Made by a program: the position numbers and the translations under genes. The notes beneath the pieces were generated by a model. The model saw only the letters and a list, made by a program, of their open reading frames with translations, did not search any database and was not told where the DNA came from. DNA of 64,000 nucleotides. Source: a virus. Position 1 is the first letter of the stretch. Each line of letters begins with the position of its first letter. The stretch is taken from the IMG/VR virus record IMGVR_UViG_3300034190_002401, positions 21,459 to 85,458 of that record, one strand, 5' to 3'. Shown here piece by piece: positions 25,938 through 33,635 of the stretch.

Positions 25938-25951
25938 ACACATGAGAGTCG

Positions 25952-26707
25952 ATGGCCAAGAAATCAGACATCCTAAGAAGCATAAAGACGACCGCCGAGT
26001 TCCTAGGGAACTCAGACAGACCTTCGGTCTGTACTCTCAGAGTAGACTCATTGTCTACTCTAAAGAGGAACACCAAAGGTGTTCAATACACAAGGAAAAG
26101 CCTTAGGGCTTTTGCCAAAGCAGTACTGACGGAACGTCAGTCCTTCAGAGAAGGTATCTACATCCTTAAGGATGTAAACATCAAGGCTCTGAAAGACTCT
26201 CAACTCGGAGAGTTGCTTTCGGCTACTAACCCCAATGGGGATAGTAAGTATTACACCACAGTCCGAAGGATGACCTATCAGAACATCCTTGCTGATGCCA
26301 TAGCATCAGCAGAAGAAGAAGATGAGCCTGAGGCAAAGCCTCAGAAGAAGACAACCAAGAAGGCTAGGAAGCCTAAGGCTTCCAAGAAGCCTAAACTCAC
26401 ACCTGTTGAAGAGGAACTCTTCGATGAGGATGGCAACCTTGACCCTCAGCCAAAGGCTGAAGCAAAGCCAAAGGCTACCAAGCCAAAGGCTTCCAAGGTC
26501 AAGAAAGCAGTACCCAAAGGTACTGTCACCTTGACTGCCGTTATCAACGGCAAGAAGAGAGAAGCCACACTGCCAAAGGCAGACTGGGAAGGAAGCAACC
26601 ACTCCCAATGGGAGTTCAAGGCTGATTCCAGAGACATCCCTACCAAAGGTAGGAGCAAGAAAGAACTTGCAGTGCTCGTTGGAGTCCATGACTCCATCTT
26701 CGAGTGA
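25952..26707 (+). CDS. Lys/Ala/Pro-rich protein encoded by hairpin-dense DNA
   Basis: 251 residues. Residues 1-110 look folded; about 118-190 is an Ala/Lys/Pro-rich histone-H1-like tail (KKTTKKARKPKASKKPK, then repeated KAxAKPKATKPKAS); about 190-250 is a small beta-like domain (TVTLTAVINGKKREATL, QWEFKADSRD). The basic tail suggests DNA binding. ATG 25952 is set by the promoter spacing; an ATG 10 bases upstream is in another frame. It is the first early gene, directly beside the iteron array, and might act on it. The DNA sequence is unusual: see the hairpin entry covering it. Confidence 0.8.
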   Translation: MAKKSDILRSIKTTAEFLGNSDRPSVCTLRVDSLSTLKRNTKGVQYTRKSLRAFAKAVLTERQSFREGIYILKDVNIKALKDSQLGELLSATNPNGDSKYYTTVRRMTYQNILADAIASAEEEDEPEAKPQKKTTKKARKPKASKKPKLTPVEEELFDEDGNLDPQPKAEAKPKATKPKASKVKKAVPKGTVTLTAVINGKKREATLPKADWEGSNHSQWEFKADSRDIPTKGRSKKELAVLVGVHDSIFE

Positions 26708-26716
26708 ATCGAAGAT
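25997..26716 (+). repeat. Dense array of short perfect inverted repeats across a coding gene
   Basis: At least 20 perfect stem-loops with arms of 5-9 bases, mostly with 3-base loops (often AAA, AAT, CAT, TTA), lie within about 720 bases. Examples: 25997-26013, 26016-26032, 26039-26061 (9-base arms), 26068-26084, 26125-26141, 26159-26176 (8), 26291-26310 (8), 26328-26344, 26367-26383, 26536-26552, 26680-26696 and 26696-26716 (8, enclosing the stop codon). A typical unit is GAACACC AAA GGTGTTC. About 14 have arms of 7 or more; chance predicts about 0.2. Confidence 0.9.
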
Positions 26717-27232
26717 TCCAACACACAAGTGTTCGGACATACGTAAGTGTTGGAGAGTGAGTCTAACGACTCGCTCTTCAGCATGCCAACTGACCTGTGC
26801 TCCCACGTGTTAGAACACACACAGGTTGCCCCCCAAAAAAAACGTCAAACTCCGAGAGGCATAGCCTCCCAGTGCTTTGGCTTATCAATGCCTAGCCTTC
26901 GGCTTAGGCTTCTTCTCCAGCACATACGTGTGTTGAACACGTGCTGGTATACATCTACACATATACGTATACGTGAATACGTGTTGCCTTTCCTGTGTGT
27001 TGGATACCTTTGGTATAACTATCCAACTGTCTAACTGTATTGTCTATACAATAGACTGTACATACATATATGTAGAGACTACAATGAAACTTGTATTCTT
27101 AGACACATGTATATTGTATGAATGAACCATCGGACTATTGAACATGAGACACATCAACATGCACGCAGGAAGGAAATGGAATACGTATGATTGGAATCGT
27201 TTAACACTCATGCAATAGAATCAACTTCGTGG
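26708..27232. other. 525-base non-coding stretch with palindromes
   Basis: No convincing gene. It holds further stem-loops (26758-26777 around GAGTC TAAC GACTC; GCCTAGCC with GGCTTAGGC at 26891-26909; GTTGGATA with TATCCAAC at 26999-27027, with an inner ATACC TTT GGTAT), a T-poor purine/pyrimidine mix, and alternating TATACGTATACG-type sequence near 26960. It ends at early promoter copy 2. It could be a structured RNA, an origin part or a spacer; I cannot choose. Confidence 0.5.
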
Positions 27233-27252
27233 CTTTCCCATTTAAAGGAACA
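27233..27252 (+). promoter_or_regulatory. Early promoter element, copy 2
   Basis: Exact CTTTCCCATTTAAAGGAACA. TTTAAA is centred about 24 bases before ATG 27267, fitting a leaderless start for the four-gene overlap group that follows. Confidence 0.85.
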
Positions 27253-27266
27253 TAATAGTAGCAGCG

Positions 27267-27554
27267 ATGCCGATGGTAATCAGTGTAAACAAAAACGAAA
27301 GAAGCCCTGCTAACGAATGCCGATATCCCAACACGATTGTTGTAAGACCGAGGTCTGACTTCCGTATGTTGGGAAGTGGAATCTCAGTGTCGAGTTCCAA
27401 AACATACACAGCAATTGACGCTGTCAATCAGCCAGACTGGAAGACCAGAGGTTTGGTCTTCATCTTAGATGCCGAAGGAGATACAACTAACTTGGGTTTC
27501 CTGATTGACAAACACGACTATGTTGTGGTCGATGATGATGAGGTGGTTCAATGA
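27267..27554 (+). CDS. Hypothetical early protein
   Basis: 95 residues with several beta-strand-like stretches (NTIVVRPRSDFRM, RGLVFILDAEG, DYVVVDDDEVV). No family recognised. First gene after promoter copy 2, and it overlaps the next gene by four bases. Confidence 0.7.
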   Translation: MPMVISVNKNERSPANECRYPNTIVVRPRSDFRMLGSGISVSSSKTYTAIDAVNQPDWKTRGLVFILDAEGDTTNLGFLIDKHDYVVVDDDEVVQ

Positions 27555-28456
27555 GTATTGAACACACGAGACTTCTGACAACCTCCCGTAAGAGATGGGT
27601 TGGACTGGAGTACTCCACTCTAGTGGACAAGATGAAGTGGGTTGATGTCCCAACACACATAGGTGAATGGCTGGAAGCCATTGGTGGGACTTGGGACTTG
27701 GGTTGGACTATGCCGAAGGGCTTGACCAGTTTCATGGCTGACAAAGACATGTCCGTGTCCCAACTTGATACTGTGTTGAAGTGGTTCGTTGACCACAGTG
27801 GTCACTGCTTCACGTATTACTGCCGGAACGAACATCCGTTTGGTAGGAGATACAGAATGTCGAAGAAGCCATTTACACACAAGTCTCACAACTACTCTGC
27901 AAAGGGATTGGCTGGAACCATCCAAGACAACCAGTTCTATGTGAACACAAGTGTGTTCGGTGATGGTGCTATCACCATGGACAATGCAACACTCAAGGAT
28001 TGGTACAACCAAGTGTTGGTTGATTTGCCCAAGGCGAGGTTGCAAATGTTGTTAGCAAACGACAACGAGAAAGTTGAGCAAGTGACAAGCAACTATGCAG
28101 ACCTTGCGGTCTACGACTCGAAACTGAGCAAGAGACTGGCGGAGTTAGACATACACAAGTTGCTGAAGGTGACCATTGAGAGCCACTTCGACAACATGCT
28201 CCACGAGAGTTGGGACATGCATCCGTTGGCTAAGGCCGATGACTTCGTGGCGACACTCAAGAGTGACTACTTGATTGACACACAGAGCATGTCCTTCGAT
28301 GAGCAGATTGAGAAGGTCAAGGCTGCCAACACACAGGTGAAGCAACTCGGAGCGAGCGTGTTCAGCAACATACTTGCGATTGAGTCAGCCAAGGAACAGG
28401 CACTGGCTAGCATAGCCAGTCTAGCAACTACAACACAGGAGAGTGAAGAGGAATGA
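27551..28456 (+). CDS. Hypothetical early protein
   Basis: 301 residues, soluble, mixed alpha/beta, not recognised. Residues 75-110 contain a His/Cys/Tyr-rich patch (HSGHCFTYYCRNEH) that could bind metal; the C-terminal third is helical. It overlaps both neighbours (ATGA), so it is co-translated with the swivel-domain protein that follows. Its DNA carries several perfect stem-loops (for example 27666-27682, 27943-27958, 28402-28420). Confidence 0.7.
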   Translation: MSIEHTRLLTTSRKRWVGLEYSTLVDKMKWVDVPTHIGEWLEAIGGTWDLGWTMPKGLTSFMADKDMSVSQLDTVLKWFVDHSGHCFTYYCRNEHPFGRRYRMSKKPFTHKSHNYSAKGLAGTIQDNQFYVNTSVFGDGAITMDNATLKDWYNQVLVDLPKARLQMLLANDNEKVEQVTSNYADLAVYDSKLSKRLAELDIHKLLKVTIESHFDNMLHESWDMHPLAKADDFVATLKSDYLIDTQSMSFDEQIEKVKAANTQVKQLGASVFSNILAIESAKEQALASIASLATTTQESEEE

Positions 28457-30816
28457 GCATTGAGAAGATGATGAATATGGAAAAGAACACACAGGTGATT
28501 GAGATGAACGACGAACACAAGACATACACAGACGAAGACACGTGGAACACACACAGGTTGAAACTGGTGAAGTCACAGAAGGCTATCGCCTTAGACCACT
28601 ACCGGGACTTCGGCAAGTCTTACGCAGGCTACCGTGTTCCCAAGACGCTCTACGTGTTGGTTGACGACGACCCTTGGGAGGTTGTCAAGTGGTGTGAGTC
28701 TACCATATCAGTGGACACTGATATCTTCGTGAGGACTTGCCCTCTCAATCCAAGGCACGGCGTGTTGGAAAGCACGAGGTGTGCCAACCACAAGAATGCC
28801 ATAGTCAAGACGATTCAACACCTACAGGCAGTCATGTTGGAACACGACCCTGAGGGTTGCTTGATTGTTCAGCCTTACCAACCTGCGATTGCCTCGTGTG
28901 TCCTTGCTCCGAACATGTATGTTGTATTCGGTGAGGGTCACGACGGAGTGACTGCCGGAACTAACTACTCTGACGCAGGTACATCTCTGATGTTCCCGCT
29001 ATCAGAGAAAGACCGTGTGTTTGAGGGAGCACTCGTCAAGATGAGCCTTGGAAGTGGACACATATACAATACCGACAAGCATGAGATTGAGATGGTCTTC
29101 AACGATGAGGAGCATTACAACAGACAGTGGGGTGACGATTACATCAATTCGGTCAAGGCAATACTCACACAGATACGTGGGTGTGACGAACACATACAGG
29201 TTGGGACACCACCGGAAGGAGTCAGCATCAACGGCTCTATCCCCTCTGGGGATGTAGTGGTGACTGAGACTGTGGTCATGACTGGACTTGAACAAGTCCA
29301 GTGGCTTGAGGAGAACATCACGAAGGAACTTTGTCCTGATGGCTTCGTTGTCGTTGAGCCTAACGGCTCTCTGTTGAGTCACATCAACGCACACTGCCGA
29401 ACACATGGCATCCCGTATGTCATAACAGACGAGGTGTGTGTTGGAGACACATGGACTGAGGTTGCTTCGGGATGGGTCATTCAGAACAATGACGGTGACT
29501 TCGTTGCCAATCCATACAACCCTTGGCAACACGTCAGTGCGTTCAGGGATGGGGTGACATACGGCAATGCACATTGGAACAGGAAGCAGTCAGCATTGTC
29601 TACGTTCTTCCATCAGTGGATGGGTCAGCCTTGCAACGACCCACAACTCAGTGCGTTCCTTGGTGGTGTGTTCTGTGCATGGATTGTCAAAGCCACAATC
29701 GGTGCGACTGTTGGAGAGATGAGACACGCTAGGTCTCAGAAGAAGAACTACCGAGTCACCATACCACTGGCCACCAACTCGTTCATGGGTGTTGAACCCA
29801 TGGATGATTGGGACATGGACAGTGGGATTGGGATACCTAACAGTCGAACACCATACCACCGATGGATGAGAGACACCATCGTGGATTGGGAACAGGCATC
29901 GCACCTTCTGACATACATGCATGACGAATACAAGACCGGTTGGTCATCAGCCTACGGTGGGCCGAAGTGGGGAGACGGAGCGGAGAAAGGTGCTCGTGTT
30001 GCAACACTCATACACCAACTCGTGAGTGCATCAGATGACGTGTTGGAAGACGTGGGCAAGGAACTGGTCGAAGCAGTCAACGCCTTGGAGAATGCACAGC
30101 ACAACAACGGTGGTCTACTGAACAAGTTCGGTGGTGATACCATGACTCACTTCAATGCTGGAACACATGGCTACGCAGAGAGTGAGATGAGGCATGCTCT
30201 TCACTCATACATGATTGCGATGGACATCGTGAACGACCGTGTTGAGACAAACGCACGGGAATGCAACATACTATGGGGAGATGTCGTTGCCTTCCTCGGC
30301 AAGAGTCCTTCGTACTTCAGGAACAACCCTGTGTTCAAACACACGGATGCACCCAAGGATGTTCAGGTTGTCCTTGACAAGTGGAACGAGACCGGAGACC
30401 TAACACACATGTTCCACGGCGACTCAAACCACCAGTACAACAAGACTGGCCACGAGTCTTACATCCCTACGGGACACAGTTGTGATGGTTCAGACACACA
30501 TCACTTCAACAAGGTGAGCATGCAGGCCAACAAGTCCGTGCCTTCCAACACATACGACGTGTTCCTGCTTGGGAAGCAACAGACGCAGGTTATCAAGGTC
30601 GAGTCAGATGTGGTCAAGAGTGTGAAGAAATTACAGGCACTGGTCGGCAACGACTGGAATCTATCGAACTTGATAGCACAAGTCTGTCAACACGTAGAGG
30701 ATGGAACATGGGAAGAAGTCGAACACTTGTGGGCTACGTATGTGTATGGACTTGAGACGAGTGAGTTCGTGACATACATGAACGCATTGAAACTAGCACA
30801 GGAGATGAAACAATGA
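28453..30816 (+). CDS. PEP-synthase-like protein with phosphohistidine swivel domain
   Basis: 787 residues. Residues 265-345 match the PEP-utilising mobile (swivel) domain: GFVVVEPNGSLLSH (His 310 in the phosphohistidine position), NAHCRTHGIPYVITDEV, then a Gly-Trp-Val end. Residues 60-200 (IFVRTCPLNPRHG, GCLIVQPYQPA, YVVFGEGHDGVTAG) look like a diverged ATP-grasp domain, as in PEP synthase or rifampin phosphotransferase. The C-terminal half is unrecognised and helical. If active it would transfer phosphate from ATP through His 310 to an unknown acceptor. Two phosphatase-like genes follow within 5 kb. The swivel domain is fairly clear; the overall reaction is unknown. Confidence 0.65.
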   Translation: MSIEKMMNMEKNTQVIEMNDEHKTYTDEDTWNTHRLKLVKSQKAIALDHYRDFGKSYAGYRVPKTLYVLVDDDPWEVVKWCESTISVDTDIFVRTCPLNPRHGVLESTRCANHKNAIVKTIQHLQAVMLEHDPEGCLIVQPYQPAIASCVLAPNMYVVFGEGHDGVTAGTNYSDAGTSLMFPLSEKDRVFEGALVKMSLGSGHIYNTDKHEIEMVFNDEEHYNRQWGDDYINSVKAILTQIRGCDEHIQVGTPPEGVSINGSIPSGDVVVTETVVMTGLEQVQWLEENITKELCPDGFVVVEPNGSLLSHINAHCRTHGIPYVITDEVCVGDTWTEVASGWVIQNNDGDFVANPYNPWQHVSAFRDGVTYGNAHWNRKQSALSTFFHQWMGQPCNDPQLSAFLGGVFCAWIVKATIGATVGEMRHARSQKKNYRVTIPLATNSFMGVEPMDDWDMDSGIGIPNSRTPYHRWMRDTIVDWEQASHLLTYMHDEYKTGWSSAYGGPKWGDGAEKGARVATLIHQLVSASDDVLEDVGKELVEAVNALENAQHNNGGLLNKFGGDTMTHFNAGTHGYAESEMRHALHSYMIAMDIVNDRVETNARECNILWGDVVAFLGKSPSYFRNNPVFKHTDAPKDVQVVLDKWNETGDLTHMFHGDSNHQYNKTGHESYIPTGHSCDGSDTHHFNKVSMQANKSVPSNTYDVFLLGKQQTQVIKVESDVVKSVKKLQALVGNDWNLSNLIAQVCQHVEDGTWEEVEHLWATYVYGLETSEFVTYMNALKLAQEMKQ

Positions 30817-31901
30817 AATGGAAGAAGTACCTTACAGGAAAGAATGGAGATGAGAAGATGAAACAGAGAAAGATATGCAAACACGAGACATGCCAGAATG
30901 ACGCACCGAAGGTCGGGGACTACTGTGCTACGCACAAGTCCAAGTCCAAGTCCAAGGGACACACGTATGTATCCAAGAATGGATGTCACACAGGCAACGT
31001 GCTTGTGTTCACAACACCTGAGGGTATCAAGGTCTACGGTGGTGGCTCAAGCCGTCAAGGTGGTTGGTGGTTGATGAACCCACTACCGGATGTTGCAATA
31101 GGTCCGAGTGAGATTGTGTCCAAGGGTCACAGGTATCTCAAGAGTGGTGACCATGACTTCCCCGAAGGTTGGAAGGCATCCAACACACAAGCGTCTGACA
31201 ACACGACTGCTGTGTTCAGCATCGACTGGCCGGACTACTCCATCCCTACGGGGCTGGGTCGTGAGTTCTGGCTCGCACTTGTTGAGGACATCTACACCAA
31301 GGGTGTCATGACTGTCTCTTGCCAGTGCATGGGTGGACATGGTAGAACTGGTGTGCAGTTGGCTATCCTTGCTCACTACCTACTGCCTGAGTCCCAACAC
31401 TCATGGAGGGATGCAGGTCAGTTGATTGACTGGGTCAGGGAACACATGTGTGTCCATGAGGTCGAGGCATCGAGTCAGCAGAAGTACATCGCTGATGTGT
31501 GTGGCTTGCCTGTTGGAGACTCACGTGTGTCATCCAGCAAGTGGGGTGGCTACTCAGGTGGATGGGGCAATCACTATGCGAGTATCAACACGCAGAGCAT
31601 ATACAAACAGGTGAATGATTCCCTTGAGGATGGCGACGACTTCGATGACTGGGAGTACACTGAAAGTGGTTGGTCAAGGAAGGATGATAGTGAAGAAACA
31701 GACGTGCTCGACAGGGTATTTGAGTGTCTGAATTGCGATGCTCAAGAAGTCATCGGGCCGCACATAGAGCGAGACAGCAACGGTGAGATACCGTGCATCA
31801 CATGTGGTAGTTCCAACATGATAGATGTGACAGACGTAGGTGTGGGTAAGGTTGACCTTTCCCATTTAAAGGAACAAGATAAGAAACAGGAGAGTGAATG
31901 A
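30813..31901 (+). CDS. Tyrosine/dual-specificity phosphatase-like protein with zinc sites at both ends
   Basis: 362 residues. The CX5R phosphatase loop is CMGGHGRTG (Cys 172 to Arg 178), following a strand VMTVSC, as in protein tyrosine and dual-specificity phosphatases. Residues 22-41 (CKHETC...CATH) and about 305-330 (CLNC...CITCG) look like zinc sites. The final LSHLKEQ tail is a by-product of a promoter embedded in the gene end. It overlaps the previous gene by four bases and the next by four. Substrate unknown; another phosphatase lies 1.3 kb downstream. Confidence 0.7.
   Translation: MKWKKYLTGKNGDEKMKQRKICKHETCQNDAPKVGDYCATHKSKSKSKGHTYVSKNGCHTGNVLVFTTPEGIKVYGGGSSRQGGWWLMNPLPDVAIGPSEIVSKGHRYLKSGDHDFPEGWKASNTQASDNTTAVFSIDWPDYSIPTGLGREFWLALVEDIYTKGVMTVSCQCMGGHGRTGVQLAILAHYLLPESQHSWRDAGQLIDWVREHMCVHEVEASSQQKYIADVCGLPVGDSRVSSSKWGGYSGGWGNHYASINTQSIYKQVNDSLEDGDDFDDWEYTESGWSRKDDSEETDVLDRVFECLNCDAQEVIGPHIERDSNGEIPCITCGSSNMIDVTDVGVGKVDLSHLKEQDKKQESE
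31857..31876 (+). promoter_or_regulatory. Early promoter element, copy 3 (inside the end of the phosphatase-like gene)
   Basis: CTTTCCCATTTAAAGGAACA, read in frame as LSHLKE. The TTTAAA centre is about 30 bases before ATG 31898 and 36 before ATG 31904. Confidence 0.8.
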
Positions 31902-32332
31902 ACATGAATGAACAAACGAATGGAAATGGAATAATGGAAAGAATGCAAGTGAGAACGGAATACAGCAGTGAGTATGCGATGCATATTCAGATACTTGGGA
32001 GTATCAATGTGAACCGTGAGTATGGATATGCGAACGAGTTGAGAGCACCACAGGTTGTGATTGACTGGCTACGTGAGCAAGAGCCAATCTTGGAGAGTGC
32101 AGCGAGCAAGGGACACAACTACTACATCCGCATGGATGCGGTTGAGTTCGATGACAACACGCATGCGTTGCTGATACACGGCACGCCTTTGAATCACGAG
32201 AAGGGTTGCCTCTTGGGTGTGAACCCCAGTCCCTCAGTGACACAGGTGTTTGACTACGCCAAGCAAGGCGAGTGTGTTGTGTCAATGGACAAGGCTGATG
32301 CTATGGCATCAATGGTAGGTGAGGAAGAATGA
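31898..32332 (+). CDS. Hypothetical early protein
   Basis: 144 residues, soluble, not recognised. The core (about 25-115) appears alpha/beta; the end is a short acidic helix. ATG 31904 is an alternative start. First gene after promoter copy 3; the four genes from here to 33628 overlap by four bases each. Confidence 0.65.
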   Translation: MNMNEQTNGNGIMERMQVRTEYSSEYAMHIQILGSINVNREYGYANELRAPQVVIDWLREQEPILESAASKGHNYYIRMDAVEFDDNTHALLIHGTPLNHEKGCLLGVNPSPSVTQVFDYAKQGECVVSMDKADAMASMVGEEE

Positions 32333-32616
32333 TTGACACAGACAAATACGAAGGACATACACAGGGTCATTGGGCTATCACTACTCGTAAAGGAACATGG
32401 GTAGTCTATACACAGGACAACGGTGATGTTGCTACCATGAATGATTACGAAGATGCAAGACTCATAGCAGACGCACCACTTCTCCTTGAGGAAGTCCAGC
32501 GGTTGCGTAAGCAATTGAGCGAGGCAGAGGATGTTATCCAATACGCTCTTGACATGACAAGTGATGATGATGCCAAGAATGTGTTTGAGGATTTCTTGGG
32601 GGTGAAAGAAGAATGA
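32329..32616 (+). CDS. Small phage-type protein of the ARLIADAP kind
   Basis: 95 residues: a beta-rich N-terminus (GHWAITTRKGTWVVYTQDNG), then DARLIADAPLLLEEVQRLRKQL, a sequence pattern common in small phage proteins of unknown role, and an acidic helix. No enzymatic motif. Confidence 0.65.
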   Translation: MIDTDKYEGHTQGHWAITTRKGTWVVYTQDNGDVATMNDYEDARLIADAPLLLEEVQRLRKQLSEAEDVIQYALDMTSDDDAKNVFEDFLGVKEE

Positions 32617-33158
32617 TTGACACAAACGAGTACAAGTTCTACGTGGGAGACCCATGCTACGTGATTGACAGCAGGAGATGGAGCGAGTTCTGTGACAAGT
32701 TGTTTGCCCTTGAGGGATTCAAGAAGAACGAGGACTACTATGGCATAGTCAAGTGGGAAGTGAATGGTCGAACATACGACGTTGAGTGTCACGCATCACC
32801 CGGTGGTGATAACACGTGGTACTTCAACGAGAAAGATGATTCAGGCAACGACATCGAGTTGGGTGTTGACGCAGGCATGTTGGCAATCGTGCCCATGGAG
32901 TGCGTGTGTCCTGTACAGGTATCAGGGTACGGTGGTGGCATCACTGGTCTAGGTGCGGTGTTCAACACAGTCCCGATTCTGGTGACGTCCAATCACAGTT
33001 GTGGTTGGGTCGAACTCAACGGAGTCAAGGACACGCAGTACACAGACAACTTGTGTGAGGAGTGTGGTGGCCATGACTTCAACCTTGAGTACTGTGAGTA
33101 CTACGGTGCTATGGTATGTTGGGGATGCTACGAAGAAGAGGAGAGTGAGGAAGAATGA
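32613..33158 (+). CDS. Beta-rich protein with GDPCYV motif and C-terminal zinc site
   Basis: 181 residues. FYVGDPCYVIDSRRWSEFC then a Gly/Asp-rich beta region ending VDAGMLAIVP resembles a widespread phage-type small domain of unknown function. The end CEECGGHDFNLEYC...CWGC (about 147-172) is a probable zinc ribbon. No catalytic role can be assigned. Confidence 0.6.
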   Translation: MIDTNEYKFYVGDPCYVIDSRRWSEFCDKLFALEGFKKNEDYYGIVKWEVNGRTYDVECHASPGGDNTWYFNEKDDSGNDIELGVDAGMLAIVPMECVCPVQVSGYGGGITGLGAVFNTVPILVTSNHSCGWVELNGVKDTQYTDNLCEECGGHDFNLEYCEYYGAMVCWGCYEEEESEEE

Positions 33159-33628
33159 CACACAGATACATAGGTCTTGGATACATGAAAATTACAGACA
33201 ACGTTTTCTGTGCCGATGGTAAGAAGTTCATCGAGGGTGATGACACACATCGCATGTTGAACACGGAGCGGATAGACACAGTCGTGTCCCTTGACAGGAG
33301 AGCAGGTAAGTGGGTTGAAAACAACTCGCACACAGTGTATGTCAGTAGGATTGTCAGACACATCGAGAATCCCTACGGGAAGAAGAACTACGTCAAGGAC
33401 GAGGACTACATTCGTGACACTGCTCAGTTGATACTGACACTGGCACAAGACGCACCAGTGTTCTTCCACTGCTTGCATGGCAAGGACAGGACGGGCTTCG
33501 TCAGGGATGCCATCGAACGCATGCTTGACCCCAAGCGTGTTCCAACAGGCATGCGTGAGGATGACGAGTTAATCATACGTGTTGAGGATGGAGAGACAAT
33601 TCACGAGAGGTGGGAACTTGACTCTTAA
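33155..33628 (+). CDS. Dual-specificity phosphatase-like protein
   Basis: 157 residues, a normal size for a minimal enzyme. The signature is FFHCLHGKDRTGF (Cys 106 to Arg 112), the classic HCX5R loop, with an upstream IDTVVSLDRR strand typical of the fold. It would remove phosphate from protein Tyr/Ser/Thr or another phosphorylated molecule. Overlaps the previous gene by four bases; the SNF2 helicase follows after seven bases. Confidence 0.82.
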   Translation: MTHRYIGLGYMKITDNVFCADGKKFIEGDDTHRMLNTERIDTVVSLDRRAGKWVENNSHTVYVSRIVRHIENPYGKKNYVKDEDYIRDTAQLILTLAQDAPVFFHCLHGKDRTGFVRDAIERMLDPKRVPTGMREDDELIIRVEDGETIHERWELDS

Positions 33629-33635
33629 GGCAGAC

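Larger units (their letters stand above)
25641..25951. other. Divergent intergenic region between late and early blocks
   Basis: About 310 bases without a gene. From left to right: the promoter of the minus block with T-rich runs (25666-25690), a C/G mixed stretch, the six-copy GCGATTAAC array (25746-25831), short palindromes (GGATACAAGTATCC at 25848, TGTGTGTACACAC-type at 25865, CGTTCCAAGGAACG at 25891), then the first copy of the early promoter element. A strand switch with iterons and palindromes is typical of an origin or a master operator. Confidence 0.6.

Noticed and set aside
33579-33635. 19-codon upstream extension of the SNF2 helicase
   Set aside because: Would overlap the phosphatase by 50 bases; ATG 33636 follows its stop directly.
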